Source: Actinomycetota bacterium
GTDB taxonomy: Bacteria; Actinomycetota; Aquicultoria; Aquicultorales; JAMCWL01
Length of the DNA stretch: 51,847 bases
Reading direction: 5' to 3'
NCBI GenBank assembly: GCA_023481285.1
Contig: JAMCWL010000037.1
Location: 1-51,847 of the forward strand
The notes beneath the pieces are model-generated. The model had not been told where the DNA came from, searched no databases, and saw only the letters and a list, made by a program, of their open reading frames with translations. Numbering within the stretch: the first letter of the stretch is position 1; the number at the start of each line of letters is the position of its first letter. The position numbers and the translations under genes are program-made. Positions 1-8,113 of this stretch are shown one piece after another.

Positions 1-1369
1 CCACTTTTGATCTGCCGCTATCTTTTACGGAGAGGAGCCTTGTTCTTGCCCAATCCCAGTAGGGGGAGTAGAAGACTTGCCTCGGGTATTTGAAGGTGCC
101 GTCCGCGTTCTGCTCGAAGACGAAGACTCCTGTTTGGGTTCCCCCGTAGGTGTAGAAGGCGAAGAGTTCGTCTTTTCCGTCCCCGTTGAAGTCTCCGGAG
201 ACCAGTTTGGTGTTATTCCAGTTCCAGTTTGGTGAATAAAAGACTTGCGCCGGCTCGGCGTATGAAGAGCCGGTGGATCTCCATAGCCAGAAGATGGATG
301 TTGCGCCGCCGTAGTTATATAGAGCGACAACGTCACTTTTGCCGTCGCCGTTGAAGTCGCCTGAGACCGTCTTCACCTTTGAGAGATCGAAGTTTCCGGG
401 GGCGCTTTTCCACCAGGGCTCTGCAACGAAGGTCAAGCCCAAAGGATTGGCTCCACCGCCCGCCGTCTTAAAGACCCAGGCCCCGGCGGTTCCCCCGCCA
501 TAGTCGTAGAATGCTGTAGCGTCCGACTTACCGTCGGCGTTCACGTCATTTGTAACGCTAGCCAGTGGAGCCGGGGAGACCGGTGGCGACGGCGGTGTCG
601 GCGAGGCCGGTGGCGGTGGCGAGGCCTGCGCGTAGTACGCGTCGATGCCATCGACTATCCCTTGCGCCTCCTGCCGCTGTCCTTGATCGCTCAGAAGGGT
701 GAGCGCTTCGATTGCGTTCGAGAGAAAACCACCCTCGGTGAGAACCGCTGGCATATTCGTGTACAGCAGCACGTAAAAATTCGCTGAGGCCGCCCCCCGG
801 TTATAAGAGCCCAGGGTCCCGGATATGCCGCTCGCAAGCTTTGTTGCAAGCAACTGCCCTTGCGATGAGTTGCCATAATAAAAAGCCTCCGCACCACTAG
901 CGTACGGATTACTAGACCAGTTCTGATGAATGCTCAGGAATATGTCGGCGTTTGCGTTGTTGGCGACGTTCACACGCGCTTGAAGCTCGTCGGCACCCTC
1001 GCCCCGTATGCCGTTGCCATTCACATCGGCAAAACGCGCGTTGACGTCCGTGTCGGTCGTTCTGGTCATGACCACCTGGTACCCCTTGGCAAGAAGAAGG
1101 GAGCGCACCCGCAAGGCGACATTGAGGTTGATATCCTTTTCGACCGCACTATAGAGGCCTATGGCGCCCGGGTCCGTTCCGCCGTGGCCCGGGTCTATCG
1201 CTACAAGCTTGTATGTTCGTCCCAGATTGCTTGCGGCGTTCTTGTAGACGGTCGGTGGGCTAGCCGTCTCCGTGAGGCCGGGCTTAATGTACCCGCTTGC
1301 CGGGCGCGCCACAAGCAAGGTCAGCGTTAAAAGGGATGAGAGGAGGAGTGAATGGATGCGTTTTTTCAC
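1..1369 (-). CDS. N-acetylmuramoyl-L-alanine amidase (Amidase_3) with C-terminal FG-GAP/VCBS repeats, 3' end outside window
   Basis: Secreted zinc amidase that cleaves the bond between MurNAc and L-Ala in peptidoglycan. The frame opens with GTG at 1369, preceded by an AAGGTGG ribosome binding site, and begins with a signal peptide (KKR followed by a Leu-rich stretch). The amidase domain, about residues 50-245, shows the family motifs in order: IDPGHGG (zinc His), VEKDINL (zinc Glu), LSIHQN (second zinc His) and LTEGGFLSN (catalytic Glu). A Pro/Ser-rich linker follows. Then come at least three copies of a D-x-N-x-D-G-K repeat (NDVNADGKSD, GDFNGDGKSD, GDFNGDGKDE), the calcium-binding FG-GAP/VCBS type, probably forming a beta-propeller that binds wall or surface ligands. 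I checked that the start, the amidase motifs and the repeats lie in one frame. The frame is still open at base 1, so the protein is at least 456 residues. Confidence 0.9.
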   Translation of the reverse strand, partial: MKKRIHSLLLSSLLTLTLLVARPASGYIKPGLTETASPPTVYKNAASNLGRTYKLVAIDPGHGGTDPGAIGLYSAVEKDINLNVALRVRSLLLAKGYQVVMTRTTDTDVNARFADVNGNGIRGEGADELQARVNVANNANADIFLSIHQNWSSNPYASGAEAFYYGNSSQGQLLATKLASGISGTLGSYNRGAASANFYVLLYTNMPAVLTEGGFLSNAIEALTLLSDQGQRQEAQGIVDGIDAYYAQASPPPPASPTPPSPPVSPAPLASVTNDVNADGKSDATAFYDYGGGTAGAWVFKTAGGGANPLGLTFVAEPWWKSAPGNFDLSKVKTVSGDFNGDGKSDVVALYNYGGATSIFWLWRSTGSSYAEPAQVFYSPNWNWNNTKLVSGDFNGDGKDELFAFYTYGGTQTGVFVFEQNADGTFKYPRQVFYSPYWDWARTRLLSVKDSGRSKV

Positions 1370-1876
1370 TGGTCGATACCACCTTGTAATAGAATAATCA
1401 TTGCTAGGTCAAGTCGGCGACGTTGATCTTATTATGCTAATGCGATTGATTAACCAGTGCCAGTTACTTTGGCGACTACCTCCCTAGTCCAAACTTCTAC
1501 AGCCTGGCAGAACCTATTCGGGTCGCTCGTTAACTAGAGTTATGGGTATCTGCCTGCGGACCAAAGCCAGCGGCGTTCTCACACAGCTTACCAAGACGTT
1601 GCGAGAGTTGCAAATGACCGAATCGTAGAGCGGATTTGGATGGAGACTAAAAAGGTATGCTCCAAAAAGCCAAACAAGGCGACTGGCCTCAAAATGAAGA
1701 AACCGAGGCCGATGGAGAGATAAACAAGCGCGTCGGGATGAGCCTTCTCGGAGACAAGAAATAGGTAATCGGCAGGCGGGTCGTCACAGGCATAGAGATT
1801 GATCCTGTTTGCGCTCGAATATCACCGAGGCTTCAAGAAAACTACAGACAGCCAGACGCAAAGAACCTAAGAGGTT
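1370..1876. other. Intergenic stretch with no convincing gene; possible decayed membrane-protein fragment
   Basis: No complete gene is visible in these 507 bases. On the minus strand, 1588-1821 is an open stretch of 77 codons with no start codon. It reads like protein: a polar part (INLYACDDPPADYLFL) followed by a hydrophobic segment (VYLSIGLGFFILRPVALFGF). It could be the tail of a decayed membrane protein, but there is no start and no recognised family, so I do not call a gene. The amidase promoter should lie near 1380-1430, where the minus strand carries TTGACC, but no well-spaced -10 hexamer is obvious. Confidence 0.35.
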
Positions 1877-2575
1877 TTATTCTACCTGAGAAGGGTGCCC
1901 CTCTTCTCCCCGTAAAAGCGATACACTTAGAGGAATAAGAGCCAGGAGGTATAGAGCTCCACCCGCAGCCGAACCCAGGCCCATCAAATTGTTTTCCAAT
2001 ACGACGCCGACAAACCCAACGATGCAGGCAACGCCGTTAAGCGCCAGCAAAACCCCGGGCAATCGCATGGATTTACTCCGTTTAAACAGTATTGTCCCAA
2101 AGATGATCGATGGAACGCCCAGGATTGCATAGGCCAAGTTGTTAAAGGTAGACACCGCCGAGCCGGGCCACTGCTGAACCATTAGTCTTAACAGTAGGGT
2201 AGAGACGGCCTCGTATTCTGCTGTCCGCTGAAACGACAGCAAGCTCGGAACGACGGTAATCTGCGACAGGTAGACAAAAAGGTTTAAGGCGCTGTAGATC
2301 GGCACGAACACTAACCCCATCATAGACCACTGAGGTGCTGTGCGCTTGCAGTAGAGGTATAACCCGGCAAACAGCATGGTTGCGCTCACGGTAATCAGCG
2401 CGGCGTTTATATATGTAAGGTAAAACATCCAATCGAGCTTATTGACGTTAGCCAACGCCTGCCCGAACGTTTCCATCGGCCCCGAACTGATAGTTCCTGC
2501 AACCAGCAGAACAAGCCAAAGCGCCGTTAAGGCCAAGCTTACCAGCGATATAGCACCGAGCAGCTTAGTTTTCAT
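1877..2575 (-). CDS. Multi-pass membrane protein of unknown function
   Basis: About 232 residues starting MKTKLLGA, with AGGGGAG a few bases upstream of the ATG. Earlier in-frame starts overlap the upstream gene and lack a ribosome binding site. Hydrophobic segments suggest six or seven transmembrane helices: near residues 5-27, 50-75, 85-105, 140-160, 170-190 and 200-220. The tail is short and charged (RGEEGHPSQVE). No family motif is recognised. It lies 8 bp downstream of a peptidoglycan hydrolase gene on the same strand and is probably co-transcribed with it, which hints at a cell-envelope role but proves nothing. Confidence 0.75.
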   Translation of the reverse strand: MKTKLLGAISLVSLALTALWLVLLVAGTISSGPMETFGQALANVNKLDWMFYLTYINAALITVSATMLFAGLYLYCKRTAPQWSMMGLVFVPIYSALNLFVYLSQITVVPSLLSFQRTAEYEAVSTLLLRLMVQQWPGSAVSTFNNLAYAILGVPSIIFGTILFKRSKSMRLPGVLLALNGVACIVGFVGVVLENNLMGLGSAAGGALYLLALIPLSVSLLRGEEGHPSQVE

Positions 2576-2583
2576 TAACTCCC

Positions 2584-3792
2584 CTAATACCATCCATGGC
2601 CGTTCCACCAGGCAAGCGCCGCCTCACTGGTTCCATAGGTTTCCCGGATATACGTCACTCCGTCCCTGACCTGGCCGACTATATCTCCGAGCACGATACT
2701 GTCGCCTGGCACTCGCTGAAATAGACCGGCGGCTCCGCTACTTAGGTTTACGGCATAGGGGTCGCCGCCCGACTCCCTATTCACTATCTCCTCCACGGGC
2801 CCGGGATTGATACCCTGGCGTGCACACTCTTGCTCTATCGCCTGGCGCACGCTGGCTAAAACGGAACCGTCTACGCCGGGCGACCATACCCAGCCAGCTT
2901 GAGGAGGAACAACGGGAGGCGCAGAACGCTCTTTACCTCGAGAGGAGTCGGGAGCACGCTGCCTGGCTTCGGCCTCCACTTGAGCGTTCCACCGCCTGAT
3001 TTGCTCCTGGATGGCATGCGCGTTGGCTTTTTCCATCTGCTGTACCGATACCAAAGCGACCTCGTCTTGCTTAAGTTTTTCTACCAAGGCCTGTTTTTGA
3101 GCCTTGTCCGCTTGCAGATAGGCGAGTTGCTGTTCCTGCGACACCTTAAGCTGGTCGATGCGGTCAGCATCAGCCACGACGACCGCCCGGTCGGCCTCGA
3201 TGGCCTGCTTTTCCTGTTCTTGCTGGCGCTGCTTGGCTGCGACCGCCGCCTCGGCCATCTGGACCTTCCTTACAAGCCGAGCGTTCTGCTTTACAATCAT
3301 TCGCAAAAACGCGAGCCTATTGAGAAAATGCTCGAAGCTCGACGAGTTAAGTAGCACGCCCGCGTATGAGATGGCTCCGCTCTCGTATACCCGCCTGACG
3401 CGATCATTGAGCACCTTTTTATCCCTGGCAAGACGAGCTTTCTCGCTATCCAGCTCACGCTTCGTCCTCGCAATCTCTTGGTAAAGCGCACTAAGCCGGC
3501 TTTCCGCTTGCGCTTTCTCACCAATTCTCTCGGCCAGCTCCGCTTTGAGCTTCTGAACTTGGACTGCGAGATCGAGCGTACGACGATCGATCTCTACAAT
3601 CTTCTTTATCGCTTCGTCCTCCTCCGCTTTTCCCTTGTTTATCTGATCTTCCGTCTGTTGGATCTTCTTTTGAGAGGAGTCCAACTGTGCTTGCTGATCG
3701 CTTGACCTGTCAGCTAGCGCAGTCGAAGGGGACTTCAATATGAGAGCGGCCGCAATTGCTGCCACGATGCGATATGATGAGCATTTCCGCAT
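2584..3792 (-). CDS. Secreted coiled-coil peptidoglycan hydrolase with C-terminal lytic transglycosylase-like domain
   Basis: 402 residues. An N-terminal signal peptide (AAIAAALILKSPSTALA) is followed by a long Gln/Glu/Lys/Ala-rich coiled coil at about residues 30-265, like the N-terminal part of EnvC/PcsB-type proteins that dock on the FtsEX division machinery. A Pro-rich linker leads to a C-terminal domain of about 95 residues with the SLT-like signature VNRESGGDPYAVN (Glu is the expected catalytic acid) and SSGAAGLFQ. It ends AWWNGHGWY. The function inferred is cleavage of peptidoglycan glycan strands, controlled through the coiled coil. GAGGTG precedes the ATG. Pairing a coiled coil with an SLT-type rather than a CHAP or M23 domain is less common. 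Confidence 0.85.
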   Translation of the reverse strand: MRKCSSYRIVAAIAAALILKSPSTALADRSSDQQAQLDSSQKKIQQTEDQINKGKAEEDEAIKKIVEIDRRTLDLAVQVQKLKAELAERIGEKAQAESRLSALYQEIARTKRELDSEKARLARDKKVLNDRVRRVYESGAISYAGVLLNSSSFEHFLNRLAFLRMIVKQNARLVRKVQMAEAAVAAKQRQQEQEKQAIEADRAVVVADADRIDQLKVSQEQQLAYLQADKAQKQALVEKLKQDEVALVSVQQMEKANAHAIQEQIRRWNAQVEAEARQRAPDSSRGKERSAPPVVPPQAGWVWSPGVDGSVLASVRQAIEQECARQGINPGPVEEIVNRESGGDPYAVNLSSGAAGLFQRVPGDSIVLGDIVGQVRDGVTYIRETYGTSEAALAWWNGHGWY

Positions 3793-4036
3793 TTAACACC
3801 TCGGTGCGCATCGCAATCGCTCAGCCGCGCCCTTTACATAAGTCTCAGGGAAAAGCCGAAGCAGCACTATAGCGCGGATCGCCAGAGCTGACCAACCATC
3901 CATCGGTATTTCGCGATGCTTATTTAAAGTATAAGCAAGCTCTTGTTTACTTTGAACCTCACTATGACACCATCGATAGCTTGCCAAGTCAATCTTACCA
4001 TAACCGGCCGCCTGCCTGGTGCCGTCTGGATAAGAG

Positions 4037-4074
4037 TGAACAGAGCCGGTGCGCTGGCGCACCGGCTCTGTTCA
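4037..4074 (-). terminator. Strong hairpin downstream of the rhodanese gene
   Basis: A near-perfect stem of 17 bp (gaacagagccggtgcg and its complement, plus a closing T-A pair) around the loop CTGG. It lies in the gap between the rhodanese gene and the coiled-coil hydrolase gene. There is no clear T-run on the minus strand; a short run of T follows on the plus strand at 4082-4087. It is probably a transcription terminator or transcript-end stabiliser. Confidence 0.6.
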
Positions 4075-4120
4075 AGAGGCGCTTTTTCTATCAAACGCCT
4101 TGTTTGGCAAGATCGTGACC

Positions 4121-5116
4121 TTATATCTCCATGGGCATGTTGGGGTCGCCGCTCCACTCGTAGATGGAACCCTCGTAATTCCTTACATTTTCAAAGCCAA
4201 CTGCTTTGAGGATCATGGATGCATATCCAGATCGTATGCCCATCGTTCAGTAGACCGTGAAGTTGTCATCGGGTTTCACACCGTAAGAGGCCATGATCTT
4301 CTTGATCTCGTCGGGAGACTTGGGAGTTCCGTTCTTGTTGAGCAGATTCTGCCAGAGCATCGACTTGGCGCCCTTGATGTGCCCGCCCCGCGGCTCCCCG
4401 GCGTTCTGCGAACCCTTGTACTCGACCTCGGTCCTCACGTCGACCAGCACTTGCTTATCGAGGTTGCCGAAGACATACTCCTTGGTGGCTATGTAGCTCT
4501 CATCGTAATCCTTGAGCTCGACGCCGGTCTTGGGCTTGGGTTGCGCGGGCTCGCTCGTAACCTCGTAACCCAGCTCCTTCCAGTACGAGAGGCCGCCTGC
4601 GAGGAGCTTGACGTTATCGAGGCCGGCCACTTTAAGCTGCCACACGGCCCTGCCGTCGGCACCCGGCCCCCGGAATACGTCCGAATAGAGGACGACCGTC
4701 TTCTTGTTGTCGACGCCCAGCGACTCCAGCTTCTGCTTCAGCTCATCCTTCTTCAGTATGGTACCCCACCCGGGATCCCCGGGCTTGCCGATCTTGTTCG
4801 AAAACGCTTGAATACCGATCCCGATCGCGCCCGGTATATGCTCCTTCGCGTAGATATCCGGCTTATCGGCGTCCAACAAGACCAAGTCTTCGCTGCCCAG
4901 CAGCTTCTTCAACTGCTGCGGCGTAATAAGGAATTCGTTGTTTTTGTAGACCGAGATATCGAATTCCTTCGCCGCCGTTTTGCCATCCGTCTTTACCTTC
5001 TCGCCTCCCGAAGACGACTTCGTTGAAGGTTCTTGAGAACAGCCGGTCACCCCCAACGCGATCAGAAGGCAAGCCAGTATCAGGATCGCATGCCTGAACC
5101 TATGTACCCTCTTCAA
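4121..5116 (-). CDS. Two-domain rhodanese (thiosulfate sulfurtransferase-like) lipoprotein, candidate selenoprotein with in-frame TGA at the catalytic position
   Basis: Rhodanese proteins move sulfane sulfur through an active-site Cys in a CxxGxR loop. The N-terminus has a lipoprotein signal ending ALGVTGC, so the protein is probably membrane-anchored outside the cell. The first rhodanese domain lacks an active Cys, as is usual in tandem forms. The second domain runs through VDVRTEVEY and GGHIKGAKSM to FTVY, then TGA at 4247-4249, then TMGIRSGYAS and 31 more residues to TAA at 4121. The TGA replaces exactly the catalytic Cys, and the frame after it carries the expected loop and domain end (YEGSIYEWSGDP). 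A SECIS-like hairpin follows. I infer selenocysteine; the alternative is a single Cys-to-stop mutation. The TTG at 5116 is chosen because GGGGGAGG lies 9 bases upstream. The start overlaps the end of the TVP38 gene, suggesting coupled translation. Confidence 0.8.
4215..4243 (-). promoter_or_regulatory. Candidate bacterial SECIS hairpin after the in-frame TGA
   Basis: Starting 4 bases after TGA, the transcript can fold as ATGG+GCATA paired with TATGC+CCAT (9 bp), with a two-base bulge (AT) on the 3' side and the nine-base loop CGATCTGGA. The loop GG lies at +19 and +20 after the TGA. Bacterial SECIS elements, as in E. coli fdhF, need a small apical loop with exposed G residues and a bulge at about this distance. 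The fold was found by eye; no energy was computed. Confidence 0.65.
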
Positions 5117-5822
5117 TGCATTCAACCTCCCCCTTCTTCCTGTCGGTCCATACCTTCTTGAACATCATGATCGATATGCTCAAGGCGAAGAGTATCAGCA
5201 GGCCCGTTACCATCGTCTTGGTGGATCCCGTGAGCATGCTCCCGACGTAAGAGTAGACGATCGTCGCCGGGAGCTGGCCGATACCGGTCGCCACGAAAAA
5301 GGACCAGAAACTCATCGAGGTCAACCCCGCGGCATAGCTGACCACGTCGAACGAGACGAACGGAAGCAAGCGAGCGATGAGGATGGCATATTTGCCGTAG
5401 TTCTTGAAGAAATCGTCTATCCCTTCGAGAGCGATGCGCGACGTCAGGCGCTCCACCGCGGCCCTACCGAAATACCTGGCGATGTAGAAGCATACGAGCG
5501 CACCCACCATCGAGCTCGACCAGGACAGAATCGCTCCTTTAATCCATCCAAAGAGAGCTGCGTTGGCGAAGGTGATGAGGAAAGCTGGAAGCGGCGCCAC
5601 TATCGACTGGAAGACCATGAGGATGAAGGAGGCTATCGGCGCCCATATGCCGAACCCCAGGATATAGCCTTTGACCAGCTCGACATCGAGATTGCTCAGT
5701 ATGAAAAAGGCTTGATTGACGTTTACCTTTATCGCCGGCACAAAGCCATATAGAAGTACAACGGCGAGCAGGACCAATAATTTACCGATGTACCCTTTGA
5801 GTATGCGCTTGATCTCCCTCAT
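5100..5822 (-). CDS. TVP38/TMEM64 (DedA/SNARE-associated) family membrane protein
   Basis: About 240 residues from MREIKRILKG. There are five or six hydrophobic segments, and the family core lies around residues 55-190: APLPAFLITFANAALFG, then WSSSMVGALVCFYIARYFGR, and ARLLPFVSFDVVSYAAGLTSM. The G-x-x-x-G/RLxPxxxxxxxSYxAG pattern is typical of the TVP38/TMEM64 group. Members are thought to transport lipids or small molecules across the inner membrane; the substrate here is unknown. The 3' end overlaps the start of the rhodanese lipoprotein gene, so the two are probably one operon. Such pairings are known in genomes handling sulfur, selenium or mercury. A TTG at 5897 would add 25 poorly conserved-looking residues, so I prefer this ATG, although its ribosome binding site (AAAGAGG) is very close. 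Confidence 0.88.
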   Translation of the reverse strand: MREIKRILKGYIGKLLVLLAVVLLYGFVPAIKVNVNQAFFILSNLDVELVKGYILGFGIWAPIASFILMVFQSIVAPLPAFLITFANAALFGWIKGAILSWSSSMVGALVCFYIARYFGRAAVERLTSRIALEGIDDFFKNYGKYAILIARLLPFVSFDVVSYAAGLTSMSFWSFFVATGIGQLPATIVYSYVGSMLTGSTKTMVTGLLILFALSISIMMFKKVWTDRKKGEVECIEEGT

Positions 5823-5942
5823 CCCCTCTTTATCGCTTGGCCAGCCGATAAGCGAATTGTTACTCCTTCGCCTCCAGCCGATTATACCACCGGTCAAAGG
5901 TAAAGTTATAGTAACTATAGCAAAATCTTTTGACCTTTACCT

Positions 5943-7163
5943 TCAATTTGTTGCAGGTGCTGGCTTTTTGCCAGAGCGAATTAAGACCAGATAAAGCGCT
6001 AATGAAAGCAACGAGATGGCGCTTCCAAAGAAAAATGGAGCGCTTGGACTAACCTCTTGCCAGAGAAACCCCGCAAGCAGGCTGGCCGGTAGTAGGGCGA
6101 TCCCGAGAGAAAGGTTCAACAAACCGTAGGCGGTGCCGCGCAGATGCCGGGGCACGATGTCGGCGGTAAACGCTTTGAAGATGCCCTCCGCAAACGCAGA
6201 GTAGAAGCCGTAAGCCGCGAACAGCAGCCAGATAGCCGCTTGGCTCTTGGCGAGAGCGAAACCGAGGTATACCAGGGAGAATATGACATATCCTAGCATG
6301 ATAACCGCTCTTCTTCCTATACGGTCGGATAGAGAACCGACCGGCGTCGCGGAGATGGCATGGACGGCATTGAAAACCAGATAGACGATGGGAATAAGGC
6401 CCACGGCAACCCCGATGTTTTGCGCCCTTAGGATAAGAAATGCGTCGCTTGAATTCCCAATCGTAAAGAGCAGGACGATCAGGAGAAAGAGCTTAAAGCG
6501 GGTATCGAAAGACTTGAGGCTCAGCTTGGGTGCATCTCCATCTTCCGCACAAGCTTTCTCGCGGACGAACAGGGCAAGTACTATCATTCCGATGATCGCT
6601 GGGACAATCGCCAGCGCAAAGAAGAGCTTGAAGTTGTTGTTCAGAAGCGGCAACGCGACGAACGCTATCACCGGGCCGATCGCAGCGCCAACCGTATCCA
6701 TTCCCCGGTGAAACCCGAACGATCTGCCGTATTTTTCCTCGGAGCAAGAATCCGCGATCAGCACATCCCTCGGAGCGGTTCTCACTCCCTTCCCCACTCG
6801 ATCGACGAATCGAGCGAACAGCACCTGAGGCCATATCAAGGATAAAGCAAGTATGGGTTTGGCAATTGCTCCGAGCCCATAACCAATGACCGCGAGAAGC
6901 TTACGTTTGCGAATGCGATCGGACAACCAGCCCGAGCACATCTTCAGAATGCTCGCGGTCGATTCGGCGACACCCTCCACTAGACCGACGACTGTGACCG
7001 GCGCGCCGAGCACCGTCGTCAAGAAAATCGGAATCAAGGGATAGACCATCTCCGAGGCGATGTCCGTAAAGAGGCTCGTCAATCCGAGAAAGAAAACGTT
7101 GCCAGGAAAGCCCAGTATTTCGGCATCTTCCATATCTGCGCTTTCCCGTGTAATCGCGCTCAC
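5943..7163 (-). CDS. Major facilitator superfamily transporter
   Basis: 406 residues and about 12 transmembrane helices. The loop 2-3 motif GWLSDRIRKRKLLAVIGY is the MFS signature (G-x-x-x-D-R-x-x-R-R). A distinctive segment, FARFVDRVGKGVRTAPRDVLIADS, belongs to a widespread bacterial MFS subgroup often annotated only as MFS transporter. The repeat of the motif in the second half is GSLSDRIGRR. The GTG start at 7163 follows TTAGGGAG at good distance. The substrate is unknown. It is transcribed toward the TVP38-rhodanese pair with a gap of about 120 bp and may be separate. Confidence 0.88.
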   Translation of the reverse strand: MSAITRESADMEDAEILGFPGNVFFLGLTSLFTDIASEMVYPLIPIFLTTVLGAPVTVVGLVEGVAESTASILKMCSGWLSDRIRKRKLLAVIGYGLGAIAKPILALSLIWPQVLFARFVDRVGKGVRTAPRDVLIADSCSEEKYGRSFGFHRGMDTVGAAIGPVIAFVALPLLNNNFKLFFALAIVPAIIGMIVLALFVREKACAEDGDAPKLSLKSFDTRFKLFLLIVLLFTIGNSSDAFLILRAQNIGVAVGLIPIVYLVFNAVHAISATPVGSLSDRIGRRAVIMLGYVIFSLVYLGFALAKSQAAIWLLFAAYGFYSAFAEGIFKAFTADIVPRHLRGTAYGLLNLSLGIALLPASLLAGFLWQEVSPSAPFFFGSAISLLSLALYLVLIRSGKKPAPATN

Positions 7164-7392
7164 TACAGGCTCCCTAAATCACTTCGTCGATGAACGCCTT
7201 GATTTTCTCTTGCTCGGATGGGTGTTGACAAGATCAATTTTAGGCAATATACGGGTGTCGTCGACGGGTAGGTCGCCAACTAGGTAGTGAGAGCCATTTC
7301 TCATTTACATCAATAGGCTTATAGTTAAAAAATGAAAGCCGGAATGCTCGATGTCTTGTAGAACGAAAGTCCTTGATCTGAATCCGAGCTAA

Positions 7393-7426
7393 TTCTCAGT
7401 TTATTCTCAGCTTTTTTTCGATTATT
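7393..7426 (+). promoter_or_regulatory. Direct-repeat operator and -10 region of the two-component operon
   Basis: Two copies of TTCTCAG start at 7393 and 7404, that is 11 bp apart, one helical turn, as OmpR-family regulators prefer. Ten bases after the second copy comes ATTATT at 7421-7426, a plausible -10. The same layout occurs at 9308-9341. Transcription would then start about at the ATG at 7433, so the regulator mRNA may be leaderless. Autoregulation is inferred. Confidence 0.5.
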
Positions 7427-7432
7427 TTGCTT

Positions 7433-8113
7433 ATGAGAATCCTTGTAGTGGAAGACGAGCACAAAGTAGCCAATTCAATAAAAAAGGGCTTGGGGCAAGA
7501 GCTATTCGCAGTCGACGTCGCTTATGACGGTGTAGATGGCTTCCACCTGGCGTCTACTGAAGAGTATGACTTAATACTCCTTGACCTCATGTTGCCCAAG
7601 ATGGACGGCGTTTCGATCTGTAAGAGGCTTCGGCAATGCGATATTCACACGCCCATCCTTATGCTTACCGCGAAGGGCCAATTAAATGATAAAGTCGATG
7701 GGTTGAACGCTGGGGCGGACGATTATTTGGTTAAGCCCTTCGCATTCGCTGAGTTGCTTGCCCGGATCAAGGCTTTGACTAGAAGGCCTAAGAAGGCCCT
7801 AGGTTCAATACTGACTGCAGAAGATTTGAGCCTTAACACGCTGACATTTGAGGTAACCAGGGCGGGGATAGCGATAGATTTATCCAGGAAGGAATTTTCC
7901 CTTCTAGAATACCTGCTCAGAAATGAAGGCAGAATTCTGACCAAGGATCAGATCATCGGTCATGTATGGGATTACGAAGCTGATATATTGCCGAATACGG
8001 TCGAGGTATACATCGGCTATTTAAGAAATAAAATCGATAAGCCGTTCAAAAGCAAACCCTCTCTCATACAAACCGTGCGGGGATTCGGCTACAGAATAGG
8101 AAGTGGCACGTAA
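7433..8113 (+). CDS. OmpR/PhoB-family DNA-binding response regulator
   Basis: 226 residues from MRILVVEDE. The receiver domain (residues 1-115) has acidic residues EDE at the start, the phosphoacceptor Asp in DLILLDLMLPKMDG, the Thr in MLTAKG and the Lys in YLVKPF. The C-terminal winged helix (about 130-225) ends with TVRGFGYRIG, typical of OmpR/PhoB. It ends immediately before the histidine kinase gene. No ribosome binding site is obvious upstream of the ATG. A TTG six bases earlier is possible. Likely targets are its own promoter and the promoter at 9308-9341. Confidence 0.93.
   Translation: MRILVVEDEHKVANSIKKGLGQELFAVDVAYDGVDGFHLASTEEYDLILLDLMLPKMDGVSICKRLRQCDIHTPILMLTAKGQLNDKVDGLNAGADDYLVKPFAFAELLARIKALTRRPKKALGSILTAEDLSLNTLTFEVTRAGIAIDLSRKEFSLLEYLLRNEGRILTKDQIIGHVWDYEADILPNTVEVYIGYLRNKIDKPFKSKPSLIQTVRGFGYRIGSGT

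Noticed and set aside
926-1330. Plus-strand frame of 134 codons at the left end
   Set aside because: The minus strand encodes the amidase catalytic domain with all zinc ligands over the same bases.
4049-5026. Plus-strand frame of 325 codons opposite the rhodanese gene
   Set aside because: It is the antisense shadow of a strongly supported gene with domain motifs on the minus strand.
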